A DNA stretch of 64,000 bases from Arcobacter ellisii (lineage in GTDB: Bacteria; Campylobacterota; Campylobacteria; Campylobacterales; Arcobacteraceae). Shown here piece by piece: positions 46,522 to 54,289 of this stretch (within the stretch, counting starts at the first letter, position 1; every line of letters begins with the position of its first letter). The notes under the pieces were generated by a model. It saw only the letters and a program-made list of their open reading frames with translations. It was not told the DNA's origin and ran no database searches. Location of the stretch: contig NZ_CP032097.1 in NCBI RefSeq assembly GCF_003544915.1, positions 186,001 through 250,000 of the forward strand. The letters run 5' to 3'. A program made the translations under genes and the position numbers.

Positions 46522-47519
46522 TTTTAAGTATTGAAAGTTCTTGTGATGATAGCTCAATTGCTATCACAGAAATAAAAACAAATAAACTAATTTATCATAA
46601 AAAAATATCTCAGGAACTTCAACATAGTCTTTATGGTGGAGTTGTTCCAGAACTTGCTGCTAGGCTTCATGTTGAAGCTTTGCCTAAAATACTTGAAGAG
46701 TGCAAAGAGTATTTTCCATTTTTAAAAGCAATTGCAGTAACAAATGCACCAGGACTTAGTGTAACACTAATGGAAGGTGTAACTATGGCAAAAGCTTTAA
46801 GCATAAGTTTAAATCTTCCATTAATTGCAGTTAATCATCTAAAAGGTCATATCTATTCTCTTTTTATTGAAAAAGAGGAAGTTTTACCTATGACTATTTT
46901 ATTGGTTTCAGGTGGACATACACAAATTATTGAAGCAAATAGTTTAACTGATATGAAAGTAATAGCAACAACTATTGATGATAGTTTTGGTGAGAGTTTT
47001 GATAAAGTTTCAAAAATGTTGCACTTAGGTTATCCTGGTGGTCCAGTTGTTCAAGAGTACTCTTTAAAAGGTGATGTTAATAGATTTGAGTTACCAATTC
47101 CACTTAGTCAAAGTCCAAAAATCGAGTTTAGTTATAGTGGACTTAAAAATGCTGTTAGACTTCATATTGAAAAACTTGAAAATAGCCAAGAAGGAATTAC
47201 TGAACAAGATAAATATGATATTTGTGCAAGTTTTCAAAAAACAGCAGTTGACCATATTATACAAAAACTAAAAAAACAGTTTAAACAAAAAGTTCCAAAG
47301 AATTTTGCAATTGTTGGAGGGGCGAGTGCAAATATCTATTTAAGAGCCCAAATAGATGAACTTTGTAAAAAACACAATATGGGTTTATATCTTAGTGAAT
47401 TAAAATATTGTAGTGATAATGCGGCAATGATTGGACGAGTTGCAGTTGAACAATATAAATTAAAAGATTTTATAAGTATAGAAGAGATTGATATACAAAC
47501 AAGAATAAAGGAGTTTTGA
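46518..47519 (+). CDS. tsaD: tRNA N6-adenosine threonylcarbamoyltransferase
   Basis: A 333-residue ASKHA-fold protein with [15 protein letters not shown], the metal-binding HxxxH (NHLKGH) and the nucleotide loop VSGGHTQI. It makes t6A37 in ANN-decoding tRNAs together with TsaB/C/E. Its stop overlaps the next start. Confidence 0.96.
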   Translation: MILSIESSCDDSSIAITEIKTNKLIYHKKISQELQHSLYGGVVPELAARLHVEALPKILEECKEYFPFLKAIAVTNAPGLSVTLMEGVTMAKALSISLNLPLIAVNHLKGHIYSLFIEKEEVLPMTILLVSGGHTQIIEANSLTDMKVIATTIDDSFGESFDKVSKMLHLGYPGGPVVQEYSLKGDVNRFELPIPLSQSPKIEFSYSGLKNAVRLHIEKLENSQEGITEQDKYDICASFQKTAVDHIIQKLKKQFKQKVPKNFAIVGGASANIYLRAQIDELCKKHNMGLYLSELKYCSDNAAMIGRVAVEQYKLKDFISIEEIDIQTRIKEF

Positions 47520-47866
47520 TGAGTTTAGCAGATATGTTATCAAAAGGTTTAGGTTCAAAACTTGAAGGTGATAAATTTGAAACACAAAAAGAGGATAAAA
47601 AAAATCCAAAAAAATCTTCAAATGAAATTATTCCTAAAAATCAACATCAATTAGTTTTTACCTTTGAAAAAAGAAATGGAAAACCTGTAACTTTAGTTGG
47701 AAGATTTTATATTGAAGAGAGTGAAAAAAAAGAGGTTTTAAAACTTCTAAAGAAAAAACTAGCTTGTGGTGGAGCGATAAATAATGAATGGCTTGAAATT
47801 CAGGGTGATTTTAAAGATAAAATCAAAGAGATATTAACAAAAGAGAATTGGAAATTTAAAAACTAA
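47519..47866 (+). CDS. SUI1/eIF1-like translation factor (YciH family)
   Basis: A 115-residue protein. A charged, disordered N-terminus (1-45) precedes a SUI1 fold (LVFTFEKRNGKPVTLVGRF...KKKLACGGAINNEWLEIQGDFKDKIKEIL). Members influence start-codon selection. The ATG at 47519 with AAGGAG 5 nt upstream is preferred over the in-frame TTG three bases before. Confidence 0.82.
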   Translation: MSLADMLSKGLGSKLEGDKFETQKEDKKNPKKSSNEIIPKNQHQLVFTFEKRNGKPVTLVGRFYIEESEKKEVLKLLKKKLACGGAINNEWLEIQGDFKDKIKEILTKENWKFKN

Positions 47867-47884
47867 ATCATTAAAGGAGCTGTT

Positions 47885-49270
47885 ATGCAAAAAATATTTG
47901 ATGAAGTAAATTCTTTAGATAAAAGATGTTATGAAGAGTTTTTCTTAAATGAAGATATTTTGATGGAGCATGCAGCTTCTAGTATTTGTTCATATATCGA
48001 AGATATTTTTGAAGAAAATAAATCTGTACTTATTGTTTGTGGAAGTGGAAATAATGGCGCTGATGGTTTAGCACTTGCAAGACTTTTATATAAAAAATTT
48101 GATGTTAGTTTATATCTTGCAAGTGCACCAAAATCTCCTATGGCAAAACTTCAATACAAAAGAGTTAAAACTTTAAATATTAAAGAAGTAGATGAACCAT
48201 TTGAAGCAGATATTTTAGTAGATTGTTTGTTTGGAACAGGATTAAATAAACCTTTAGATGAAAAGTATTTAACTCTTATTGATACTTTAAACTCTTATAA
48301 CTCTTTTAACATAGCTTGCGATATTCCAAGTGGAATTAATCATTTTGGACAAATAAGTAGTTCTACTTTTGAAGCAGATGTTACTATTACTATGGGAGCT
48401 TTAAAAACTTCACTTTTTAGTGATTTTTCAAAAGATTATGTTGGTGAAATAATCGTATCAAATCTTGGTGTTCAAAGAGAGATTTATGAGACACAAACTA
48501 ATAAATTTTTATTAGATGAAAGTGACATGAAACTTCCTTTTAGAAACAAAAAAAATTCTCATAAAGGTTCATACGGGCACTTAAATGTAGTTGCAGGTTG
48601 TAAAAAAGGTGCGGGAATAATTGCAGCAAAAGCAGCTTTTGGATTTGGTGCCGGACTTGTTAGTGTTGTTTGTCATGAAAACCTTGATTTACCTTATCAT
48701 ATTATGCAAACTCATTTTATAAGTGAAAATTGTACAGCAATTGCTATTGGTATGGGTTTAGGAAAATATGAAACAGATGAAATAAGAAAAATTTTAAATA
48801 AAAAAGTAGCAAAAATAGTTGATGCTGATTTGTTTTATGATGATTTAATTTGTGAAGTTTTAGACCAAGAAATAGTTTTAACACCCCATCCAAAAGAGTT
48901 TGTTTCATTATTGAAACTTTGTGAAATAGCTGATATATCTGTACAAGAGTTACAAAATAATAGATTTTTATATGTTGAAAAGTTTTGTAAAAAATATCCA
49001 AATGTGGTTTTACTATTAAAAGGGGCAAATGTAATTATTGCTCAAAATGAAAAAATATATGTAAATAGTTTTGGAAGTGCAGTTTTGAGTAAAGGTGGAA
49101 GTGGAGACGTTTTAAGTGGTCTTATTGGTTCTCTTTTAGCTCAAGGGTATAAACCACTTGAAGCAGCAATAAGTGCAAGTTTAGCACATGCTATGGGTGC
49201 TAGAAATTACAAAAAAAATAATTACTCTTTAATACCTTCTGATTTAGTTGAAGAGATTAGAAAATTATGA
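47885..49270 (+). CDS. nnr: Bifunctional NAD(P)H-hydrate epimerase/dehydratase
   Basis: A 461-residue fusion. The N-terminal NnrE domain (about 1-205) has VCGSGNNGADGLALAR and CDIPSGIN. The C-terminal ADP-dependent NnrD domain (about 215-458) has SHKGSYGHLNVVAG, LTPHPKEF and the GGSGDVLSGLIG motif. It repairs damaged NAD(P)HX. It overlaps cutA by 4 nt. Confidence 0.94.
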   Translation: MQKIFDEVNSLDKRCYEEFFLNEDILMEHAASSICSYIEDIFEENKSVLIVCGSGNNGADGLALARLLYKKFDVSLYLASAPKSPMAKLQYKRVKTLNIKEVDEPFEADILVDCLFGTGLNKPLDEKYLTLIDTLNSYNSFNIACDIPSGINHFGQISSSTFEADVTITMGALKTSLFSDFSKDYVGEIIVSNLGVQREIYETQTNKFLLDESDMKLPFRNKKNSHKGSYGHLNVVAGCKKGAGIIAAKAAFGFGAGLVSVVCHENLDLPYHIMQTHFISENCTAIAIGMGLGKYETDEIRKILNKKVAKIVDADLFYDDLICEVLDQEIVLTPHPKEFVSLLKLCEIADISVQELQNNRFLYVEKFCKKYPNVVLLLKGANVIIAQNEKIYVNSFGSAVLSKGGSGDVLSGLIGSLLAQGYKPLEAAISASLAHAMGARNYKKNNYSLIPSDLVEEIRKL

Positions 49271-49578
49271 AAGCAATAATCGTTCAAACAACTTGTTCGT
49301 CTAAAGAAGAGGCTAAAAATATAGCAAAGGTTTTAATAGAAGAAAAACTTGCAGCTTGTGTGCAGTTGAGTGAAATAGAATCGTTTTATAATTGGAAAGA
49401 AGAATTCTGTTGTGATAATGAAACACTTTTAAATATAAAAACAAGAAAAGATAATTTTGAGAAAATTAAAAGCAAAATATTAGAATTACATAGTTATGAT
49501 TTGCCTGAAATTATTCAACTCGATATTGCAAATGCAAGTGAAGAATATTTAAAATTTATAGGAGATAATACAATATGA
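49267..49578 (+). CDS. cutA: CutA-family divalent-cation tolerance protein
   Basis: A 103-residue trimeric-type CutA1 ([40 protein letters not shown]). The physiological role is unclear despite the name. It overlaps nnr and thiG by 4 nt each. Confidence 0.9.
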   Translation: MKAIIVQTTCSSKEEAKNIAKVLIEEKLAACVQLSEIESFYNWKEEFCCDNETLLNIKTRKDNFEKIKSKILELHSYDLPEIIQLDIANASEEYLKFIGDNTI

Positions 49579-50354
49579 GTGATATTTTAAAAATAGGTAA
49601 ATATGAATTTAATAGTAGATTAATCGTTGGAAGTGGTAAATATAAAGATTTTCAAACAACTAAAGATGCAACATTAGCTTCAGGTTCTGAGTTAATAACA
49701 GTTGCTATTAGAAGAGTAAATATAACTAATCCAAATGAAGAGAATTTACTAGATTATTTTAAAGATACAAATGTAAAATTATTACCAAATAGTGCGGGGT
49801 GTTTTACAGCTGAAGAAGCAATAACAACTTTTAGATTAATGAGAGAAGCAACAGGAATAGATATTATTAAACTTGAAGTTATTGGTGATGCACAAAAAAC
49901 TCTGTATCCAGATGTAATTGAAACAATCAAAGCTTGTGAAATTTTAAAAAAAGATGGTTTTACAATCATGGCTTATACAAGTGATGATCCGATTATTGCA
50001 AAAAGATTAGAAGATGCAGGAGCTGATGCTATTATGCCATTAGCTGCACCAATTGGTTCAGGACTTGGAATTCAAAATAAATATAATATTGCATTTATTA
50101 GAGAAGCTGTAAAAGTTCCAGTAATTGTAGATGCAGGTGTTGGATGTGCTAGTGATGCAACAATTGCTATGGAATTAGGTGCTGAAGCTGTTTTAACTAA
50201 CACTGCAATTGCATGTGCACAAAATCCAATTCAAATGGCAGAAGCAATGAAATATGCAGTTATTGCTGGAAGACTTGGGTATAAAGCGGGAAGAATCCCT
50301 AAAAAGCCTTATGCGACAGCAAGTTCACCGGTTGATGGATTGATTCAATTTTAA
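49575..50354 (+). CDS. thiG: Thiazole synthase
   Basis: A 259-residue TIM-barrel enzyme forming the thiazole of thiamine. The catalytic lysine lies in [11 protein letters not shown] (IKLEV), and the phosphate-binding loops are [26 protein letters not shown] and the C-terminal AGR. No other thi gene is beside it. Confidence 0.95.
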   Translation: MSDILKIGKYEFNSRLIVGSGKYKDFQTTKDATLASGSELITVAIRRVNITNPNEENLLDYFKDTNVKLLPNSAGCFTAEEAITTFRLMREATGIDIIKLEVIGDAQKTLYPDVIETIKACEILKKDGFTIMAYTSDDPIIAKRLEDAGADAIMPLAAPIGSGLGIQNKYNIAFIREAVKVPVIVDAGVGCASDATIAMELGAEAVLTNTAIACAQNPIQMAEAMKYAVIAGRLGYKAGRIPKKPYATASSPVDGLIQF

Positions 50355-50364
50355 TGAATTTAGA

Positions 50365-50390
50365 GAAATTTTGAAATTTTTCAAAATTTC
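50365..50390 (+). terminator. Weak terminator after thiG
   Basis: An 11-bp AT-rich stem GAAATTTTGAA / TTCAAAATTTC with a 4-nt loop, 10 nt past the thiG stop. There is no T-run, so confidence is limited. Confidence 0.45.
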
Positions 50391-50402
50391 TTCTAAAAAC
50401 CC

Positions 50403-50431
50403 TTGACAAAGTTAAATATATTTAATATAAT
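50403..50431 (+). promoter_or_regulatory. Sigma-70 promoter of the tRNA cluster
   Basis: TTGACA (50403-50408), 17 nt, TATAAT (50426-50431). Both boxes match the consensus perfectly, 36 nt ahead of tRNA-Pro, with a GC-containing discriminator as expected for a stable-RNA promoter. Confidence 0.88.
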
Positions 50432-50467
50432 TCCGTCCACTTTTTGTGAAACTTCAAACTTTTTTGT

Positions 50468-50545
50468 CGGGGCGTAGCGCAGTCTGGTTAGCGCACCTGG
50501 TTTGGGACCAGGGGGCCGGAGGTTCGAATCCTCTCGCCCCGACCA
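50468..50545 (+). tRNA. tRNA-Pro (TGG)
   Basis: Acceptor CGGGGCG / CGCCCCG, anticodon loop with TGG flanked by CCTGG/CCAGG, T-loop GGTTCGAATCC; CCA is encoded. Confidence 0.95.
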
Positions 50546-50565
50546 TTTAATTATTTAAATCTTGT

Positions 50566-50643
50566 GGTAGGTATAGCTCAGTCGGTTAGAGCATCGGGTT
50601 GTGGTTCCGAGGGTCGTGGGTTCGAGCCCCATTACCTACCCCA
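50566..50643 (+). tRNA. tRNA-His (GTG)
   Basis: Anticodon GTG in the loop of TCGGG/CCGAG-like stem. Acceptor GTAGGTA / TACCTAC with encoded G-1 opposite C73, the tRNA-His identity pair; CCA is encoded. Confidence 0.95.
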
Positions 50644-50656
50644 TTTTATTTTTATT

Positions 50657-50733
<77 letters not shown>

Positions 50734-50780
50734 CTTTTTGGTTTAGAATTACTATCTAAATCTTTTTTTAGAAAAATTAT

Positions 50781-50865
50781 GCGGATGTGGTGAAATTGGT
50801 AGACACGCCAGACTTAGGATCTGGTGCCTCACGGTGTAAGAGTTCGAGTCTCTTCATCCGCACCA
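50781..50865 (+). tRNA. tRNA-Leu (TAG)
   Basis: An 85-nt class II tRNA: acceptor GCGGATG / CATCCGC, anticodon TAG within CCAGACTTAGGATCTGG, variable arm TGCCTCACGGTGT, CCA encoded. Confidence 0.95.
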
Positions 50866-51131
50866 CCTATAAAAAGGGTTTTTGAGCTACTTTTTATTTT
50901 TCTCAAAAAAATCAAAAAAACTTTTTTTACTACATTTTTACTACAGAATCAAAGCTTTAAAATCAAATGAATTTTTACTACTAATTAATTTTATTAAGCA
51001 TATTTATTAATTACTACAGAGTATATATTTCATATTGTTTCTTTCTTTTTCAAATTTATTCAAAATATATCTTTTTTCAATAAAAATTCTTTTATTTACA
51101 ATCTTATAAAAAACATATATACTAGCTTTAT

Positions 51132-51232
51132 AAATATTTAGAGCTTGGTAGGCGTACAATCTTGCTTGATGTTTATCCTCTCGATAAACTATCAAGCTCT
51201 AAGTATTTATTATTAGATTGTACACCTACCAA
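51132..51232. repeat. Nested, mutually exclusive inverted repeats
   Basis: Three overlapping inverted repeats occur in 100 nt. TTGGTAGGCGTACAATCT (51145-51162) pairs with 51215-51232 (one mismatch). The 16-nt arm at 51132-51147 pairs with 51193-51208 (one mismatch). GCTTGATGTTTATC (51164-51177) pairs with 51183-51197 (one bulge). Because the arms interleave, the outer two pairings exclude each other, as in a switch, or as in a recombination site with several inverted boxes. Confidence 0.6.
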
Positions 51233-51338
51233 ATCTACAATCTAATTTTTCTTACTAATCATATTATTTTAATTTTAAACGTAAAAAGCTACTTTATTGC
51301 ATGGAGAATATTTTTATGTTTGAAAAAAGGAGATAAAT

Positions 51339-51375
51339 AATAGCCCGAGTGAGTTTGGCGACCGACCGAGCTATT
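51339..51375. repeat. GC-rich hairpin island
   Basis: AATAGC (51339-51344) and GCTATT (51370-51375) enclose CCGAGTGAGTTTGGCGACCG and the following ACCGA, a segment far richer in G and C than anything around it. Its origin is unknown; it may be an imported repeat. Confidence 0.45.
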
Positions 51376-51479
51376 AAATAATAGACTGCAATTATAACAA
51401 AAAACTACCATAATATCAATATTTTTTTCAAATTATAAAGCAACTTAATTGTTGAGAATAAAATATTGTCCATATATTT

Positions 51480-51950
51480 TGATAGGCATAATCTCTTGTG
51501 TCTGGTGAAGTAGCCATCTTTGGGGCTTATTCTAGTTATATAGTATCCCAAAATAACGCCGTTTGGTGAACAAATAAAAAAGAGACACTACGGTGTGTGC
51601 AGGAATTTGGAAACAAATGACTAGGGACAGAACTCCCTTTAAAGCAAGAAGTGGACTACATGCAGGTATGGCGTAGTGATTGATACTAGATTCTCAAACA
51701 AGTTTGGGGCATTTTTGCTAAGTCTAACTATTAAACTTACTTTGATTTAATACTCATTGATATAACTTATAGTAATTGGATATGTAAAATATATGGTATC
51801 GCATTACCCACTATGAAACCTCGCTAGTATGAGCATGAAAAAATATTAGTTTAAATGACGACGGCTCATTCTAAGGGTTATTCTGTCAAAAAACTTGGTT
51901 TTAAAAAAGCCAAGTTTTCTCCCACTTCCTCGGGTCTAAATCCAGAGTTA
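51480..51950 (+). ncRNA. Possible structured non-coding RNA of unknown class
   Basis: No ORF is present, but many helices can be drawn on the plus strand. GTGTCT 51498-51503 pairs with AGACAC 51583-51588; TTTGGG 51519-51524 with CCCAAA 51547-51552. CACTACG 51586-51592 pairs with CGTAGTG 51672-51678 and encloses two hairpins: ATTTG-GAAA-CAAAT at 51605-51618 (GNRA tetraloop) and AGGGA-CAGAAC-TCCCT at 51623-51638. ATGAGC 51829-51834 pairs with GCTCAT 51864-51869, and a 13-bp stem lies at 51890-51902/51906-51918. Two of these helices share bases, so they would alternate. I could not match it to tmRNA, RNase P RNA, 6S, SRP RNA or a group I/II intron. Confidence 0.4.
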
Positions 51951-51996
51951 TTAAAATTTTTAAAATCAATTTAACTAATTTTAAGTTTTTTTTATA

Positions 51997-52002
51997 TATA
52001 AT
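51997..52002 (+). promoter_or_regulatory. -10 element of the second tRNA cluster
   Basis: TATAAT 14 nt upstream of tRNA-Gly copy 1, preceded by a T-rich region without a clear -35 box. Confidence 0.6.
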
Positions 52003-52016
52003 CACATTCCAATTAA

Positions 52017-52093
52017 GCGGGAGTAGCTCAGTTGGCTAGAGCTTCTGCCTTCCAAGCAGACTGTCGCGAGTTCGAGTCTCGTCTCCCGCTCCA
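52017..52093 (+). tRNA. tRNA-Gly (TCC), copy 1
   Basis: Acceptor GCGGGAG / CTCCCGC, anticodon TCC within TCTGCCTTCCAAGCAGA, T-loop GTTCGAGTC, CCA encoded. Identical to the copy at 52245-52321. Confidence 0.95.
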
Positions 52094-52161
52094 TTATAGA
52101 AGCCTTATATAAGAAGTAATTAACTTTTTGTGTAAGGTTTTTTTTAACCTTATTATTTATT

Positions 52162-52238
<77 letters not shown>

Positions 52239-52244
52239 CTTTGA

Positions 52245-52321
52245 GCGGGAGTAGCTCAGTTGGCTAGAGCTTCTGCCTTCCAAGCAGACTGTCGCGAGTT
52301 CGAGTCTCGTCTCCCGCTCCA
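52245..52321 (+). tRNA. tRNA-Gly (TCC), copy 2
   Basis: The same 77-nt sequence as the copy at 52017-52093. It ends the tRNA region. Confidence 0.95.
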
Positions 52322-52435
52322 ATATAAAATCAATTAATCACAATACTTTTTCTTAATATCTTTTTAATTTTCTTATATATATTTAGCTAAAATAAATAAT
52401 AATTTAATACATACAATTTTCAAGGCATATATTTA

Positions 52436-52613
52436 ATGACAATAATAGAAATAGAAAATAGTTTAAACACTCTAGTATCAAACTTCAACAAAGAAACTTT
52501 CATTTTTGATTTACTTTTAGCTTATGGAACACCAAAATCAACTATTAAAAGATTAATTGGAAGTGACCATGATAAACTAGCTTCAAATGGAGAATTGATT
52601 GTTAGAAAAAAGC
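52436..52613 (+). pseudogene. N-terminal remnant of a DNA methyltransferase/restriction gene
   Basis: About 59 codons (MTIIEIENSLNTLVSNFNKE then TFIFDLLLAYGTPKSTIKRL) resemble the start of large N6-adenine methyltransferase/type IIG restriction proteins, where FIYDLLLAYG-PK(A/S)xIxRL followed by a GEI-WKKK segment is common. Here the reading frame runs into the insertion sequence and stops (TAA at 52622-52624). No continuation is visible beyond the element, so the rest of the gene was deleted. The family call is from memory of the N-terminal pattern. Confidence 0.5.
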
Positions 52614-52641
52614 GGCTTAATTAAAAAAAATGGGGTCTGAA
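52614..52641 (+). repeat. Left terminal inverted repeat
   Basis: 28 nt, GGCTTAATT then eight A and a T, then GGGGTCTGAA. Confidence 0.85.
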
Positions 52642-52715
52642 AAGTTAAGTAAACTTCGGTACTATCGTTAGTTAAAAAGGATTATTTTGTCCTCGTACCT
52701 GCGGGATTACATCAG

Positions 52716-53673
52716 ATGTCTGTAAAAAAACACTAAAGTATGCCCAAAATGTTTATCTAAAAACACAAAAAAGATTGGTAAAAGAAATGAAATTCAACGT
52801 TATCAATGTAATAATTGTGGTAAAAAATTTCAATCTAAAAGAAGACCAGAAAGACTAGAAAATTCTCTTTTTAAAGAATATGTTTATCATAGACAAACTT
52901 TACAAAACTTAGCAGATAAATATAATAAATCTATCCAATGGGTTCACTATAAAATTAAAGAATTTGAACCACAAATAAAAATTCATAATCCAAGACCAGT
53001 AAACTTAATTTGTGATGCAACCTTCTATGGGAAGAGAAAAGATAAGTTAGGTACTTTAGTTTTTATGGATAGCCTTACACACGAAATCTTAATTTGGAAA
53101 CATATACAAACAGAAAGAGTAGATGATTATAAATATTTATTAACAGAATTACTTGAACTGGGATATATAATTCTATCTGTAACAATAGATGGTAAAAGAG
53201 GTGTATCTAACTTATTTAAAGATTATCCTATACAAATGTGCCACTTTCATCAAAAAAGAATTATACAAAGATATATAACATTACATCCAAAGTTAGAAGC
53301 ATCTCAAGATCTAAAGAAAATCATGACAAGATTAAAATATAGTGATGAAACAAGATTTACAAAAGCATTAGATATTTGGAATATCAAATATAAAGATTTC
53401 CTCAATGAGATTACACTTCATCCTGATAGTCAAAAAAGTTCATATACTCATAAAAAACTTGTAGCTGCTTATCGTAGTATTAGAAATAATTTACCATATC
53501 TTTTTACCTATAAAAATCATAAGAAATTAAATCTTACAAATACAACAAATTTAATTGAAGGAGGAGTATTTTCTCCATTGAAAATATTAATCAAAATACA
53601 TAGAGGTTTGAGTAAAAATTTGAAGTTAAAAATTGTTGATGATTACTTAGTTAGCTATAAGAAAAGAGAATAA
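52716..53673 (+). pseudogene. Frameshifted IS256-family transposase (variant Zn-binding type)
   Basis: The open frame from the ATG at 52716 (MSVKK) ends after six codons. The body of the protein is open in the next frame from about 52726. Removing one A from the A7 run at 52724-52730 restores MSVKNTKVCPKC and a protein of about 318 residues. Its parts are a zinc ribbon (CPKC...CNNC), a helix-turn-helix-like region, and DDE-type catalytic residues: Asp in LICDATFYG, Asp in VTIDGKRG and Glu in NLIEGG. The break is either an inactivating slip, a programmed frameshift, or a sequencing error in a homopolymer. Confidence 0.8.
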
Positions 53674-53701
53674 TTCAGACCCCTTTTTTTTTAATTAAGC
53701 C
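53674..53701 (-). repeat. Right terminal inverted repeat
   Basis: 28 nt; TTCAGACCCC, nine T, AATTAAGCC, the complement of the left end with one mismatch. Confidence 0.85.
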
Positions 53702-53805
53702 TTAAAAGATAATTAAAGTAGTAATTTAAGTTATTCTATTATTCCTTTTTTTCTCCTTTTGAAATTATTATTTGTATATTTTAAGATTTTTTATTAAAAA
53801 TATAT

Positions 53806-53828
53806 AAATGATACTACTTTTATACTTT
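53806..53828 (+). promoter_or_regulatory. Shared upstream motif of the chemosensory island, copy 1
   Basis: AAATGATACTA-C-TTTTA-TACTTT, matching 21 of 23 positions with the copy at 56937-56959. TATACTAG (53836-53843 region) follows as a possible -10. It lies about 70 nt ahead of the PAS gene. Confidence 0.5.
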
Positions 53829-53899
53829 GTTCTATTATACTAGCCACGTAAATAATAGTTTTTGATTTAAAATTATTAATTTTTTTTAAAGAGGCTAAC

Positions 53900-54283
53900 G
53901 TGAGTATTGAAATAAAAATACCAGAAAATACAATAATTGTAAGTGAAACAGATGCAAAAGGTAACATTATTTTTGCAAATAAAGATTTTTGCAAAATTGC
54001 TGGTTATAATTTAGAAGAATTAATTGGAAAACCGCATAATATAGTAAGAGATGCAGATATGCCAAAAATTGCTTTTGAAGATTTATGGAAAACTATACAA
54101 GCGGGAAAAATTTGGAAAGGTATAGTTAAAAATAGAACTAAATCTGGAGGATATTATTGGGTAAATGCAACTGCATATCCTTCTAAAAATCCAAAAGGTG
54201 AACTTAGATATATCTCAGTTAGAATTAAACCTACAGAACAAGAAGTTGCAGAAGCTACAAAACTTTATGCAACACTAAAGTAG
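53900..54283 (+). CDS. Single-domain PAS sensor protein (Aer-like)
   Basis: A 127-residue cytosolic PAS protein starting at GTG (53900) after AAAGAGG. It carries the Aer-type PAS signature: VSETDAKGNIIFANKDFCKIAGYNLEELIGKPHNIVRDADMPK region (15-57), then IWKGIVKNRTKSGGYYWVNA. Such PAS domains usually bind FAD. It is followed 6 nt later by a soluble methyl-accepting protein; the two together look like a split Aer receptor. Confidence 0.88.
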   Translation: MSIEIKIPENTIIVSETDAKGNIIFANKDFCKIAGYNLEELIGKPHNIVRDADMPKIAFEDLWKTIQAGKIWKGIVKNRTKSGGYYWVNATAYPSKNPKGELRYISVRIKPTEQEVAEATKLYATLK

Positions 54284-54289
54284 GTAAAA

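Larger units (their letters stand above)
50866..51479. other. Gene-free stretch after tRNA-Leu
   Basis: About 600 nt without a credible coding region, between tRNA-Leu and the structured RNA-like segment. It holds short ACTACA repeats (50928-50945 and 50970-51020), the nested inverted repeats at 51132-51232 and the isolated GC-rich hairpin at 51339-51375. The 62-codon ORF on the minus strand at 51007-51195 overlaps the inverted repeat and has no recognisable product. The stretch may be the scar of a mobile element that used the tRNA-Leu end; that is inference. Confidence 0.5.
52614..53701 (+). mobile_element. Insertion sequence, IS256-like with zinc-ribbon transposase
   Basis: A 1088-bp element bounded by 28-bp terminal inverted repeats (52614-52641 and 53674-53701, one mismatch; outer end GGCTTAATT, inner GGGGTCTGAA). 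It carries one transposase gene with a frameshift. No target-site duplication is evident: flanks are AAAAAAGC on the left and TTAAAAGA on the right. This fits deletion or recombination next to the element after insertion into the methyltransferase-like gene. Confidence 0.85.

Noticed and set aside
51007-51195. 62-codon ORF in the tRNA-flanked spacer
   Set aside because: It overlaps the nested inverted repeats, has no clear ribosome binding site and no recognisable product.
51480-51950. tmRNA, RNase P RNA or group II intron in the spacer
   Set aside because: The short match GGTGAAGTAGCCATCTTTG recalled tmRNA, and GACAGAA recalled RNase P. However, no tRNA-like domain with tag frame, no GAGGAAAGTC core and no domain V were found, so the class is left open.
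50866-52016. CRISPR array or integron attC site
   Set aside because: The repeats are inverted rather than regularly spaced direct repeats, and no GTTRRRY core pair or integrase was found.
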